Source: Paralithodes platypus (lineage: Eukaryota; Arthropoda; Malacostraca; Decapoda; Lithodidae). From it: a stretch of DNA of 64,000 nucleotides. The notes under the pieces were generated by a model. The model did not search any database and was not told where the DNA came from. It saw only the letters and a program-made list of their open reading frames with translations. This document shows positions 12,341 through 23,058 of the stretch, piece after piece (position 1 is the first letter of the stretch; each line of letters opens with the position of its first letter). The stretch covers positions 47,849,876 through 47,913,875 of the forward strand of contig CM064492.1 in the NCBI GenBank assembly GCA_032716605.1, written 5' to 3'. The translations under genes and the position numbers were made by a program.

Positions 12341-12342
12341 GC
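12306..12342. repeat. (CA)n microsatellite
   Basis: An uninterrupted CA dinucleotide run followed by GCGCGC and further CA-rich sequence to about 12380. Confidence 0.95.
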
Positions 12343-12456
12343 GCGCGCAAACAGACAAACACGCACTCACACACACAGGATCGACAACAATACCCTGCGC
12401 TCCCCACCCCCGCGACGCACAGGATAATACAAACTTCCATCAGAGCTTTGAAAAGA

Positions 12457-12844
12457 TTGGGGGAGGTCACAAGCTTTATTTTTCTCCTTTTCTCTCTTTC
12501 TCAGGCTTGTATCAATTTGGCCCCATTCAACCTACTGTTTTAAGACTTTTACCCCCATCCAGGTGTCAATATTTTCCTGGCGAGCGGTAGCGAGCCAGTA
12601 TATACAGTATATATTTTTGTTTTGATAGCAAGCTAAATTTGTACATTTTTCGATAGGAAAATGTCTCCAGCGAAGCCGGATTTCTCCATACAATGCTGGC
12701 TCGCTATCGCTCGCCATGAAGCAATCGACACCTGGATGGGGATAAACGTCTTAAAGCAGTTGGCTGAATGGGGCCGAATGGATACAAGCCAGGGAAAGAG
12801 AGAAAAGGAGAGAAAGATAAAAAAAATCCGGTGACCCCCCTTAA
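12457..12844. mobile_element. Family B foldback MITE, copy B2
   Basis: The right boundary is TTAA at 12841 after CCGGTGACCCCCC. The left boundary has decayed (ATTGGGGGAGGTCAC). The inverted core pair is GGCGAGCGGTAGCGAGCCAG against GCTGGCTCGCTATCGCTCGC, with an AATGTCTCCAGCGAAGCCGG loop region. Confidence 0.85.
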
Positions 12845-12992
12845 CCTTGGTCGATTCCCGCAACCCCTTGAGCGGGATGTTTACCTGTTATGTCGTGGCA
12901 CCTCTTCTGTCAACCTGGGGGGATAGAGTCGTTTTTTTTCCCCCCCAGCTGATGGTAAATTGACCGCTTGCGAGTTTCAGGCTATACAGAAG

Positions 12993-13373
12993 TTGGAGGG
13001 GGTAGTGCTTGTTTTTTGGGTCTATTAATGTATATATTCCTTTATCTTTTGGTTTCCTCGCTAGACCTTCATCACGCTTAAGAAAACACCCCCTAGACCC
13101 ACCTTCAAGATAAATTTGTAAATTTTTCGATTGAAAAATGTCCTGGCTGAAGGCTGGTTCCTTTTAAAATTACAGGCTCGCTTTCGCTCGCCAGGAACAA
13201 ATTGACACCTAAAGGGCACGAAAGGTCTTAATATTGATAACAAAATGAGGCGAAAGGTATAAAAATCGCCAAACTAACGGAATGAACGTCTTAAAACCTC
13301 AAAGTAAATATGCTAAACATGAGGGAGAAGGGGGTCCAGAAAAAGCGAGTACTACCCCCTTAACATCATTAGT
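12993..13373 (-). mobile_element. Family A MITE, copy A3
   Basis: Minus orientation: CAGGCTCGCTTTCGCTCGCC near 13170 with AAATGTCCTGGCTGAAGGC before it. The right boundary is TTAA at 13370; the left TTAA has decayed to TTGG. The terminal inverted repeat is GGGGGTAGTGCTTG against its inverse ending ACTACCCCC. Confidence 0.85.
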
Positions 13374-13463
13374 AAACAGATTTGGAATGATAATGTAACT
13401 TTAAATAGATAGAAAGTATGTTTAATGTGATGCTATGTAATTGTAAATGCACTACAACTGCAC

Positions 13464-13833
13464 TTAAGGGGAGGCAGACCGTTTGTTTGGTCTATTAATT
13501 AATGTATTCATATATATTTTTAGTTTCCTCCCTAGACCTCCATCAAGCTTAGAAATACACCCCTAGACCCCCCTTCAAGATAAATTTGTACATTTTTCGG
13601 TAGAAAAATGTCCCGGCCGAAGGCCGATTCCTCTTAAAATTGCAGGCTCGCTTTCGCTCGCCAGGAAATAATCGACACCTAAATGGCACGAAAGGTCTTA
13701 AATTTGACAACGAAATGGGGCAAAAGGTGTTAACATCGCCAAACTAATGGGCCGAACGTCTTATAATCTCAAAACTAGTAGGGCTAAATATTAGGGAGAA
13801 GGGAGTTCAGATAAACGGTCTGCCTCCCCTTAA
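13464..13833 (-). mobile_element. Family A MITE, copy A4 (best-preserved ends)
   Basis: TTAA at 13464 and TTAA at 13830 enclose a 22-base perfect terminal inverted repeat that starts GGGGAGGCAGACCG. Core CAGGCTCGCTTTCGCTCGCC is on the plus strand. This copy defines the family: about 366 bases, TTAA duplication, no coding frame. Confidence 0.9.
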
Positions 13834-13949
13834 GCTGGTAATTCTGCTATATACAAATGCAACAGTTCTAACTTCCTTATAGCCTGAAACTCGCAAGTGG
13901 TCCTTTGAAAACCCTTAGTATCTGATTTATCGATTCGTAATGGAATAAT

Positions 13950-14345
13950 ATGATATTGCTAGGTCTCTGCGTCATATTATATTGCTAGGTCTCTGCGTCA
14001 TATTATATTGCTAGGTCTCTGCGTCATATTATATTGCTAGGTCTCTGCATCATATTATATTGCTAGGTCTCTGCGTCATATTATATTGCTAGGTCTCTGC
14101 ATCATATTATATTGCTAGGTCTCTGCGTCATATTATATTGCTAGGTCTCTGCATCATATTATATTGCTAGGTCTCTGCGTCATATTATATTGCTAATTCT
14201 CTGCGTCATATTATATTGCTAGGTCTCAGCGTCATATTATATTGCTAGGTCTCTGCGTCATATTATATTGCTAGGTCTCTGCGTCATATTATATTGCTAG
14301 GTCTCTGCGTCAAATTATATTGCTAGGTCTCTGCGTCATATTATT
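13950..14345. repeat. 26-bp minisatellite, about 15 copies, inside C1
   Basis: The unit TATTATATTGCTAGGTCTCT plus GCGTCA varies mainly at GCGTCA/GCATCA. The flank ATTGCCAAGTTTTC and the unit's CTGCGTCATATTA match the middle of other family C copies (CTGTGTCATATTAAGGCCAA at 48.95 kb), so the array grew from the element's own sequence. Confidence 0.95.
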
Positions 14346-14579
14346 GCCAAGTTTTCATAATTAGCAACATATATCGTTACAAAATCTTGGTAATAGCCGG
14401 GTAATCAGGATGGTGAGATAGCAATTTACCATCAGCTGGAAAAGAACAGACTATAGTTCACTTACTGCAACCCACTTCTCTACAGTCGTACAGTCGGCAA
14501 CATTTCCAGATGGCCAGGGCTTCTTTTATTATGGCAGTTAGGCTATTTACAAATATATAAATGAAATATGAAAATTACA

Positions 14580-14760
14580 GAAATTAACAAACTAGTGGGT
14601 AGGTTAAGTCTGTATATTTTGTTTGCCGTTATTCTATTTTATTACTCAATACTACCATAAAAACGATGACAGAAATTAATAACCTAACAGGTAGGTTAAG
14701 TCTGTATATTTTGTTTGTCATTACTCTACTTTATTACTCTATAATAGCATAAACACAATT
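14580..14760. repeat. Tandem duplication, about 110-bp unit
   Basis: AGGTAGGTTAAGTCTGTATA appears twice with a shared ATTTTGTTTG and TTATTACTC context. The rest of 14453-14968 shows nothing I recognise. Confidence 0.7.
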
Positions 14761-14968
14761 AGCACTGGGCTAGTTGGATATCTTGCCGGGTGTACAATCC
14801 CCGACAGACATACAAATTTACTCGAACAATTCTGACACGGTGGCGAAACATTTTGAAACTTCCCATTTAAACCCTTGCCGGAGTCAGTGTTTTCCCTCAA
14901 TCAATGTTCACCGCTGTAAGTTTATCATATAGGAGTGTGCCTATATACAGATGCTTTTAAAATTGGCT

Positions 14969-15365
14969 TTAAGGGAAGGTATTCGTTTTTTTCTGGATCC
15001 CCTTCTCCCTAATGCTTAGCCCCGTTTGTTTTGAGATTTTAAGACCTTCGCCCCCTTATTTTGATGATTTTAAGATCTTTCGTCCCATTTATTTGACCTT
15101 TTTAAGGCTTTTCGTGCCATTTAGGTGTCATTTTTTTCTTGGCAAGCGATAGCAAAACCTGTAAATTTGTAGGAAGCAGCCTTCGGCCGGTACATTTATC
15201 TACCGAAAAATGTACAAATATATCTTGAAGTGGGATTTTGGGGATGTTTTTCTTAAGCTTGACGGAGGTCTAGGGAGGAAACTAAAATAATCATAAATAA
15301 ATATATATATAAATAAACAAACAAATTTACAAATAATTAAACCCTACCAGACCCCTCCCCCTTAA
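14969..15365 (+). mobile_element. Family A MITE, copy A5
   Basis: TTAA at 14969 and at 15362. Left end GGGAAGGTATTCG; right end CCTACCAGACCCCTCCCCC. Core TTGGCAAGCGATAGC and CCTTCGGCCGGTACATTTAT present. Confidence 0.85.
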
Positions 15366-15379
15366 TAATTCAAATAAGT

Positions 15380-15940
15380 GTAACCTTAACCCGGGAAGGG
15401 CGCCGAGACTCTTAAGAGGCTTTACCAGGCAAAGGCGACGGGACTCTTAAGATCCAAGGCCTAAAAAAAAATGTTTAAAAGACCCCAGTGGCACTCAAAA
15501 TAAAGGAATATGTGATTAAGTGAGATAATTATCCTCCATACCTACTATCACTCCTCCACATGTGTCAAACCCCCCCCTTCCCCTTTCCCCCCCCCCTCAA
15601 TTATCACCTATTTTTCCTCTTATTCCCTTGTTATCGGTTTATTTACCGTGCCAATATCTCTAACCCGGTTCCAAGGTCGTCGGGTATGCACATAAAGATC
15701 GTGGCAAAAGAGAAACTTCACTAGCGAGACATTAGTCTGGCTTCAGGAATCAGGCCTCGAAAGGGGAGGGTGTATGTCTCACGCGCCTCTCACCTCATGA
15801 CTGGAGGGTCGGCAATAATTCGTCTTTTTCACCTCCCAGATACTATTCTCACTTGTTGTATTGCTGTTACATGTTAATATCTTCATATTAAATGTAAAAT
15901 AGGTGCATATGAATAAGTAATAACGATATTTATCGGATAA
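15380..15940 (+). repeat. Dispersed repeat family J, copy 1
   Basis: Ordered blocks are shared with 56630-57140: a GACTCTTAAG-type start, AATATGTGATTA, a C-rich run after CACATGTGTC, CTCAATTAT, and a tail TAAAATAGGTGCATATG. Similarity is patchy, so the copies are old. The element's class is unknown. 15941-16264 holds nothing recognised. Confidence 0.5.
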
Positions 15941-16264
15941 TGAACATTTTAGGCGGGAATGAACCAAAATATGCTCGCTTGGCGGGCACTTTTAAAAACC
16001 AAAGGCGCGCGCTTGCCAGGTTAATAGCAACCACAACTGTACAATAGAATAGGTAAGAACCGAGTTGCATAAAATAAGGTGGTGGCTAAGGATGGGTGTT
16101 TGACTGACGGTCCTGCTGGGAATTACCGGTAAACAGTATCCTTCTTTCCTACTATTACGACCGTGTCATACCGCGTTAACCCTTTCAGTTATAGAGGAAG
16201 CGTTTCTTATGATATCCAGTATTCGATAAATGGATATAAAATCGTAGTCATGTACTTAACCTTT

Positions 16265-16400
16265 AACTGTCTTGTGGTGTAATGGTTAGGGTGTTTAAGA
16301 TCTTTATGTGGTAACCCAGGTTCTAATCCCGGGAAGATCACATGTTTTCATTAATTTCATAGGGAGGTGTTTGGTGTTGGGAGTGAAATTAATAAATTAG
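16265..16400 (+). mobile_element. tRNA-derived SINE, copy 1
   Basis: An A-box-like TGGTGTAATGGTTAGG and a B-box-like GGTTCTAATCC are spaced as in a tRNA promoter. They are followed by CACATGTTTTCATTAATTTC, a tail also found after the SINE at 21148. The predicted acceptor strands do not pair, so it is not a functional tRNA. Confidence 0.6.
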
Positions 16401-16683
16401 ATTATATCGGCTATCATTAGTCGATTTTATTCAGTTTACTAAGGGACTATGGGAGTCTGAAGGCTAATTAACCCCTTGAGGATTATGACGCGTCTTGTCA
16501 GTTTATTCTGGCTATCATTAGACTATTTTATACAACTTAGGAATGATCTGTGGGCATCAAAAGGGTAAATACTATCTCCATTAACCCCCTGACTCCCATA
16601 TACCTTTCCTAATTAAAAATAATATCGTATACTGATAGCCAGAATAAACTGCTAAAACACTTCATAATCCTGAAAGGGTTGTT
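16400..16683. mobile_element. Family G palindromic MITE (partial copy plus copy G1)
   Basis: 16400-16467 is half a copy (GGCTATCATTAGTCGATTTT). A fuller copy starts at TTAA 16468 (CCCCTTGAGGATTATGACGC) and ends near 16683 with its inverse (TAATCCTGAAAGGG). The arms share GCTATCATTAGAC against its inverse ATAGCCAGAATAAA. Confidence 0.75.
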
Positions 16684-17213
16684 GTTGTTCCCCAGGCTGT
16701 CTGGCCTCGGTCTGGCCGAGCAGCCCCAAGGTCCCAAGCAAGGCCAAGACCAAGCGCTCCCACAGAACCCTCCCACCTTCACAACTAAAAAACCCAGGTG
16801 ACCGAAGCCGTTCCAGGCGAGGGGCTGAGGAGGGTGCGGAAACGCCCGGGACACCAAAGCCCCACCCAAGGCCCTGTGCCCCTTAACAATTATGAAGGGA
16901 AAGTTGAGGGGCAAAGGAAAAATGTGACGCTTTGGCTCCCAGTCTGTCAGCCTCTAGGTTGGCAATAGAGAGGTCAATCCACGGAAGAGACGCCGCCACT
17001 TGAGATCTAGAAAATTTAGAAGTGAAAGGAACAGTCAGAGTAAGCTATGGGTATGGCAGAGAATGCTTAACTCTCACTCTGATAGACCAGCCCATCACCA
17101 CATGAGTAGAACCCAAATCCTCTCAGTATCAGCTAGGAAAGGCCCTAGATAGCCGCCTTTGGCGGGGGGATAGCTCCCCTATTTCAACCCTTTTCGGGGT
17201 TGGGCACCTGCCT
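16684..17213. other. GC-rich unassigned stretch
   Basis: It starts GTTGTTGTTCCCCAGGCTGT and is clearly richer in G+C than its surroundings. A minus-strand frame of about 100 codons (16609-16914) shows no family. It may be a SINE-like repeat, but I see no second full copy in the window. Confidence 0.25.
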
Positions 17214-17330
17214 AACCCATTCAGTACCGACGAAGTCTTTATTATTTGATTTCAGCTATATTTAGACGATTTTATGAAGATTAGGGAGGATGTATGGTAG
17301 CTAAAGGGATAAATTGAGATAGCCCCTGAG
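17214..17330. mobile_element. Family G half-copy interrupted by A6
   Basis: CCATTCAGTACCGACGAAGT and GCTATATTTAGACGATTTTA form the left arm of a family G variant that stops where family A sequence begins. Confidence 0.6.
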
Positions 17331-17514
17331 TTTGGCGATTTTAAGACCTTTTGCCCCATTTATTTGTCAATATTAAGACTTTTCGAGTGATTTAGATGTC
17401 GATTTTTTCCTGGCGAGCGAAGCGAGCCCGTAATTAAGGAGGGATCGGCCTTCGGCCAAGACAATTTCTACCGAAAAAAATACAAATAAATCTAGCAGGG
17501 GGATCTTGGGGATG

Positions 17515-17547
<33 letters not shown>

Positions 17548-17636
17548 TTTAAGTTTGATGGAGGTATAGGAAGGAGACTAAAAAAACAATATATAAATGT
17601 AATAATCGATCAAACATTAAACCCTTTCCCCTTTAA
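17325..17636 (+). mobile_element. Family A MITE, copy A6
   Basis: Core CTGGCGAGCGAAGCGAGCCC and CCTTCGGCCAAGACAATTTC are present. A (GT)n run (17514-17543) has expanded inside the 3' half. The 5' end is truncated and the 3' end is CCCTTTCCCCTTT. Confidence 0.8.
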
Positions 17637-17649
17637 AAAAAAAATAGCA

Positions 17650-17865
17650 TTTACCCTTTAGAATATACGATGACGCATTTCTGTTCTACTTGCCGATTAT
17701 TATCAGACGATTTTATACATTTAGGGAAGGGTATATGGAAGTCAGAAGGTTAATTGAGATAGTCTTCACTCTTATAATACCACAGATCCTTCCTAAGCAG
17801 TATACAATCGTCTAATGATAGCCAAAATTCATTGTCAAATTGCGTCACAATCATCCAAGGATTAG
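17650..17865. mobile_element. Family G MITE, copy G3
   Basis: Arms ACGATGACGCATTTC and TTATCAGACGATTTTATACA face their inverses CAATCGTCTAATGATAGCCA and AATTGCGTCACAATCATCC. A (GT)n run and a T-run of 28 follow at 17884-17943. Confidence 0.8.
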
Positions 17866-17911
17866 ATATGAACTTCTCCAGTGCGTGTGTATGTGTGTGT
17901 GTGTGTGTGTG

Positions 17912-17949
<38 letters not shown>

Positions 17950-18080
17950 GCACTTGATGACCCAAATACAAATGCCAGTGAGGAAGAGGAGTGCCCCAAT
18001 AAGTAAATGTCTGTCTGGGCAAGAAAATGAAGGTAGCAAAAAGTGGCCCTGTTCCTGTTGGGTAGTACAGTACAAGGGGA

Positions 18081-18155
18081 TATATAAGACCCCCACCGCA
18101 GCAATATAGCTTCACAATACTTCTGGCTTCTCTATTGCAACTATCACAACTGCAG
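18081..18155 (+). promoter_or_regulatory. TATA promoter and proposed non-coding exon 1 of the crustin-like gene
   Basis: TATATAAG lies at 18081-18088. About 30 bases downstream begins a short stretch (TTCACAATACTTCTGGC...) that ends in a good donor, CTGCAG/GTAAAC (exon end 18155). The next acceptor followed by a signal-peptide ATG on this strand is at 21446, so this is proposed as exon 1 of that gene. The crustin gene at 49.9 kb has the same layout. Direct transcript evidence is lacking. Confidence 0.45.
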
Positions 18156-18535
18156 GTAAACAGGGGACTGGAATTCTCGAAAAGGGGCTATTCTTGACTT
18201 ACAGTGTGCTGGCTTAATAATCCAATAGGGTTGATAGCCTCTGAAGTTTTATATACAGGTAAAGGGAGGGGATGGGAGGGACTTAGAAAACTGTATCTTC
18301 AATATTATTAGAATTATTATTATAACTATTAATATATAATTCAATCAATGAGTTTTATAATTTCATTATGTGTAGGTTATGATTCAGTATAGTGTATAGT
18401 CAACTTCAGTTTATAATATTCAAAATACATTATTCTATATCTAAATGGATTAAAACATTCAGTTTAACAAGAAATTTACAAGTATGGAATACATAATGAC
18501 CAAACACAATATTTAACTCATAATTAAATGAGTAG

Positions 18536-18537
<2 letters not shown>

Positions 18538-18577
<40 letters not shown>
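18538..18577. repeat. (CA)n microsatellite in the proposed intron
   Basis: A clean CA run of about 20 units. The surrounding 18156-18600 is AT-rich intron-like sequence with no other feature. Confidence 0.95.
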
Positions 18578-18578
<1 letters not shown>

Positions 18579-18599
18579 CCACCCAAACACACACGATGG

Positions 18600-20805
18600 A
18601 TATAGTACTACCACCTATTCTGAACCTTCATATTTAACTCCTTGTAACTCAATAACAGTTGTAAATCAGACACACCTTCATAGAACAAAGAGAGCAAACT
18701 TCCGTAAATTTAGAGCAATACTTAAGGAAATCGACTGGAGTTCTATGATTAACAATGATGATCTAAACCAATCATGGAGATTTTTCACCTCCACTTATTC
18801 GAATGCAGTACATGAGTGTAGCCTATACCATTAAACAAGCGAAGATCAGTATATAATAATAGGCCTAAGTGGTGGAATAAAGACATTGCGGATTGCCTGC
18901 TTGCTAAAGAGAATGCTCATGATAAATTAAAAAATATCTGACACCCATCAAAATATAGTGATATATGTATATCTACGACGCAAAGTAAAAAAGTTAATCA
19001 AACAAAGTAAAAACACGCTAGAATTACATGTTGCAAATCAAAGTAAGACCAACCCAAAACAAAATTATAGTTACATCAGGAAGAAGAAAGTAGTGAGTTC
19101 TACAATTGGACCGTTAGTCGATAAGAAAGGAGATTACACTAAAGATGAAGCAAACATGAGTAACTCTCTCAACACCTTCTTTGCATCAGTTTTTAAAACA
19201 GAAGACCTTAGTAATATCCCTACAGCGTCTCCGGTTCAGATAGATAATTCTAACGTTCTAAGCAGTATCAGCATTACAGAGAGAGAAGTTTTGAAATGTT
19301 TAGATAAACTCAAGGTAAATAAATCAACTGGACCTGATACAATCTCGCCTAGAGTTCTAAGGGAAGCTAAGTATGAGCTCTCCAAACCACTGACATTGCT
19401 CTTCAATAAATCTTTACAGTCTAGGACTATGCCTGATCAGTGGAAGCTCGTCAACATAACACCGATATTAAAAAAAGGCAGCAAATCCTTACCTAGTAAC
19501 TATCGTTCAATTAGCTTAACCTCAGTTGTATGTAAAATGCTAGAAACACTCATAAGAGACAGACTGGTAAATCACTTAGAGGAAAATAACATACGGTACT
19601 TAAAGATACTTAACACGGCTTTCGTAACAAGCGTTCCTGTTTTACAAATCTCTTAGACTTCTTCCATGATATCCTCAACCTTTATGATGAGAGTAAAGCT
19701 GTAGATATTATATACCTTGATTTTCAAAAGGCCTTTAACAAAATTCCCCACAAACGCTTACTACTAAAACTAAAAGCGCATGGAATACAAGACGGTGTGT
19801 TAAAATGGATAGAAAATTGGCTCAGCGACAGAAAGCAAAGAGTAGTCATAAACGGTAAGGCATCTAAATGGACCAATGTAAGTAGCGGGCTACCCCAGGG
19901 ATCGGTACTAGGACCAATTCTCTTTATAATTTACATCAACGACATACAGTAGATGAGGGTCTCACCTGCACAATCTCAAAGTTTGCTGACGATACAAAAA
20001 TTGCAAATAGTGTACTCTCAAAAGAACAAGTTGACGATATGCAACACAATCTAGATAAGTTGTCATGTTGGCTCAAAATTGGCAAATGAGTTTCAATGCG
20101 GATAAAATTATGTAAAGTACTACATATCGGAAACAGAAATGAGAAAGCAAACTATTCGATGAATGGCACTCAGCTTAAGAGTGTAGTCAGAGAAACTGAT
20201 TTGGGAGTAACAATATTGAGTAACCTAAACCCGAGTCAACAATGTTCAGAAGTCGTTAAGAAAGCAAACAAAATAATTGGCTTTCTAGGCAGGTAATTTG
20301 AGCATAAATCCAAAGAAGTTATTCTTACTCATTACAATTCCTTACTCCACCCTCTTCTGGAATACTGCGTTCAATCCTGGTGCCCTTATTACCAAAAATA
20401 TATAGACAAGCTAGAACGAGTTCAACGTATAGTTACCAAAATTATACCTAGCCTAAAGAACAAACCATACGAGGAGCGTCTTAGAGAATTAAATATATTT
20501 CCTTTAACCCAGCGCAGATTAAGAGGCGACTTAATTCAATCAAAATCATCAAAGGCATCGACAATATTAATAGTATAGTAGTAAGTACTTTACTATTGAC
20601 CAATCTAATTCCACGTGGGGAAACAGTTGCAAAATTATTGGTAAATCTTTTAACTCACACGAATCTAAGAATGTCTTCTTCAATCGAATTGTCAACTTGT
20701 GGAATGGGCTTCCCCGAGACGTTATAGACTGATTCTTTTAAACTTCGCGTAGACAAATATCTTGCCTCAAACCCGCAACTGACTGCGTTTGTAAAAGAAT
20801 AACTT
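18600..20805 (+). pseudogene. L2/CR1-like non-LTR reverse transcriptase, decayed
   Basis: The frame 18958-19656 (232 codons) holds the RT N-terminal region: LDKLKVNKSTGPDTISPRVL, MPDQWKLVNITPILKKG and NYRSISLTSVVCKMLE. It then shifts frame and continues as DIIYLDFQKAFNKIPHKRLL (motif A), SSGLPQGSVLGPILFIIYIN (motif B) and KFADDTKI (motif C). The thumb part reads LERVQRIVTKIIPSLKNKPY, and the end near 20805 reads NPQLTAFVKE. There are several stops and shifts, so it is inactive, although the motif C aspartates survive. The linker before the RT is visible from 18600; no endonuclease was found. It sits in the proposed intron of the crustin-like gene. 20806-21147 holds nothing recognised. Confidence 0.8.
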
Positions 20806-21147
20806 TATTTAATTCCCCCCTCAAATTCATCAGGGATTATTGCGTATATATATTACTAAGGCGTTATTCTCTTTTTCCCAGATATACGAAAGGACACGTA
20901 TAACTGCATTATGTTACTAACCAATCTGTCCCCTACTAACATCCTAATCTTGCCACGGACATTAGTTCCAGGGCAGTAGTTCCCTTTCCAATTGTCCCTT
21001 ACCCACTCTAAACCACTGTTTGGACACTTGATCCTCAGTGTTTTGGAGGACAAGCAGCCTAGATAGGGTCACTAGACCTGTTGTTGTTTGATTCTCTTTG
21101 TACGCCTTTGTAACATATTAGGCTATGGCTACCTTCCTGTGAACTGT

Positions 21148-21290
21148 CTTCGTGGTGCAATGCATAAGTGTATTGATTTTCGGTGTGAGCATCCTAGGTT
21201 CGAATCCCCGGACTGCCACATGTGTTTGTTAATTTCATTAATCGAGTTTAGGAGTAAAGTTAGTTAGTGGAGAGAACATAATAATACTTC
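21148..21290 (+). mobile_element. tRNA-derived SINE, copy 2
   Basis: TGGTGCAATGCATAAG (A-box-like) and GGTTCGAATCC (intact B box), then CACATGTGTTTGTTAATTTC as in the copy at 16265. It lies in the proposed intron of the crustin-like gene. Confidence 0.6.
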
Positions 21291-21460
21291 CCAAATGTAG
21301 GCCTATATCTTTTCCTCACGGGACGTCTTATATATGTAAATAAACCGGTATATACCAATCACAAATATAAGCAAAATGTAATCCAATTCCAATAATGCCC
21401 TAACATGTGTTTGTACCAGTACTGATCCATGTGTTTTATCCCACAGACCCGCTGAGCAGG

Positions 21461-21700
21461 ATGTCCCGAGTGTCTATGATCTTGCTGGTGGTGGTGGCGG
21501 CGACGGTGGCAGTGACCGGGGCTCAGTTCCTAGGTGGCTATAACGCTGCCCACTACCCTAACCTCTTGTTCGGGTGGGGCAACAACCTCTACAACTACAA
21601 CCCGGGCTATAACTTCGGTGGTTGTAGGTACTGGTGTCAAAGTACATACACCAGCCAGTACTACTGTTGTCAGACCCCTCAGCAAGCCGGCTTCTTCTAG
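21461..21700 (+). CDS. Small secreted crustin-like peptide without a WAP domain
   Basis: 79 codons. Residues 1-20 form a signal peptide (MSRVSMILLVVVAATVAVTG). A Gly/Asn/Tyr-rich stretch follows, then GGCRYWCQ...QYYCCQ, the same C-x3-C...CC module that precedes the WAP domain in crustins, including the one at 48.2 kb here (KCRYWCKTPEGQNYCC). The frame then stops; no WAP exon was found downstream. A polypyrimidine-CAG acceptor (GTTTTATCCCACAG) ends at 21446, just upstream of the ATG, so the coding exon is probably joined to the exon at about 18111-18155. The first in-frame ATG at 21407 lies before the acceptor and is not favoured. ATTAAA at 22295 could serve for polyadenylation. Role inferred: secreted, antimicrobial or cuticle-related. 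Confidence 0.7.
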   Translation: MSRVSMILLVVVAATVAVTGAQFLGGYNAAHYPNLLFGWGNNLYNYNPGYNFGGCRYWCQSTYTSQYYCCQTPQQAGFF

Positions 21701-22320
21701 ACCACCAGTATTATTGTTGGCAATACTGCCTCTCACCAGGCCGCCGTATCATCAGCTAGAATTCATCTAGATCACCAGGAATCCGAACTACGGGTACTTC
21801 TTGGTTCCACGTCAAATCGACCAGTAGTAGATCAATTCAACCGGTGCCAGCTCAACCAGGGTTGTCAAAGCAAGTACCAAATCAGGCCATAATGCACCAT
21901 GGCCAAACAGTACTGGTGGAGATGACACTGGTTTGAGATCTACTGGTTGAAATGATCTACTGGTTGAGTTGTCCGTCCAGACCCTCATTAGCCATTGCCT
22001 TCAGGATTTATTGAGGTTCACCAAACCAGGAACAGATAATGTTGTGGTGGACTAGTTCTTAGCACCATAACAATTGTTGATTGTTATTTGTTATATCAGA
22101 AACAAAGCAAGATGTGATGGACTTGTTCTAAGTTGTTATGGCTTCAGGGATGTATAAATACAACATACCAGTAATAGATCTAAATGGGTTTATATGGGCA
22201 TTGTTGGTTTGTGATTCTCTGACTGCCAGAACAAGTTGAGTTATTTGTTTTATCCTTAAAACCCATTTTGTGTATTGTCCAAGTTCATGATTCTATTAAA
22301 TGTTGAGTGAATCTTTATAT
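21701..22320 (+). other. Probable 3' UTR with a ghost duplication of the C-terminus
   Basis: Right after the stop, CCAGTATTATTGTTGGCAAT (about 21706-21725) resembles CCAGTACTACTGTTGTCAGA in the CDS. In a shifted frame it reads QYYCWQYC. This looks like a decayed internal duplication. ATTAAA is at 22295-22300. No other gene seen. Confidence 0.4.
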
Positions 22321-22449
22321 TATGCATTGCGTTTATTTACTCCTTCTTACCTAAGACCTTCCTGTAGGAAAGCTTAACCCCTCATTTGAAGATTGTATGT
22401 AAAATATAGAAATAGAACAATAGAAAACGGAAGTCTACACAAGTCCAAC

Positions 22450-23010
22450 TGGCCCACACAAGGCAGATCCCTCTCACACCCGGCGCATCTCATCCATAAT
22501 GTCTATCTAACTTTACCTTGAACATCTGTTATTATAAACTCCAAAAACTTGGCCATGTGAGGAGAATATATTGATAACTATTCACAAATAGTTTATCAAG
22601 TAATTTTATCTACAGCACTCAACAAATTATTCCACACTTTAACAACTCTGTTACCAAACCAGTACAGTTCTTGTCTATACTTTTTTCTAAAACTAAATTT
22701 ATTCAATTTAAAACCATTCGTTCGAGTTATTTTGCTATCACTCAGCTACTTCAATACGTCTTTCATGTTCCCCTTTAATAATTCAACTTACCCATTTGAA
22801 CATCACTATATCTCTCCTACGAAGGCAAGCATAACATTTTCAATCTTTCTTCATAAGCAGGATTTCTAATATAATGCATAATTTTTGCCATTCTTCTTTG
22901 CAATGATGCAAAATAATATATGTCCTTTTTTAAATATGGACACCAAAATTTGAACAGCATAATATTCATGTGTCTCCACTAGAGCCAGGTAAAATGTCAA
23001 GATACATCTG
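22450..23010 (-). pseudogene. L2/CR1-like reverse transcriptase C-terminus, decayed
   Basis: Read on the minus strand: RRMAKIMHYIRNPAYEERLK, then after several stops FRKKYRQELYWFGNRVVKVW and NNLLSAVDKI. These are the conserved last blocks (thumb and C-terminus) of the same non-LTR type as the 18.6-20.8 kb element. Multiple stops; no catalytic region. Confidence 0.65.
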
Positions 23011-23058
23011 GTGCCCTGTTACTAACGCTTCTAGATATAGATAAAGAACTATCTGATT

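Larger units (their letters stand above)
12962..13902. mobile_element. Nested palindromic element H with 31-bp terminal inverted repeats
   Basis: The left arm (12962-12992) starts GACCGCTTGCGAGTTTCAGG. The right arm (13872-13902) is its inverse with about three mismatches and ends CTCGCAAGTGGTC. The arms interrupt family C sequence on both sides, which indicates insertion into C1. Most of the interior is two later family A insertions; only about 130 bases are its own. Confidence 0.65.
12949..14452. mobile_element. Family C MITE, copy C1, expanded by nested insertions and a minisatellite
   Basis: The left end is CAGCTGATGGTAAATTGA (12949) and the right end is CAATTTACCATCAGCTG followed by ACAGACTATAGT (14425-14452). 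Other copies of this family are only about 200 bases long. This one is stretched to 1.5 kb by an inserted palindromic element (12962-13902) that itself holds two family A elements, and by a 26-bp tandem array (13950-14345) that lies at the position of the element's own CTCTGCGTCATATT body. Confidence 0.75.

Noticed and set aside
16268..16340. tRNA gene
   Set aside because: A and B boxes are present but acceptor strands do not pair, and the same tail follows a second copy at 21148. It fits a SINE.
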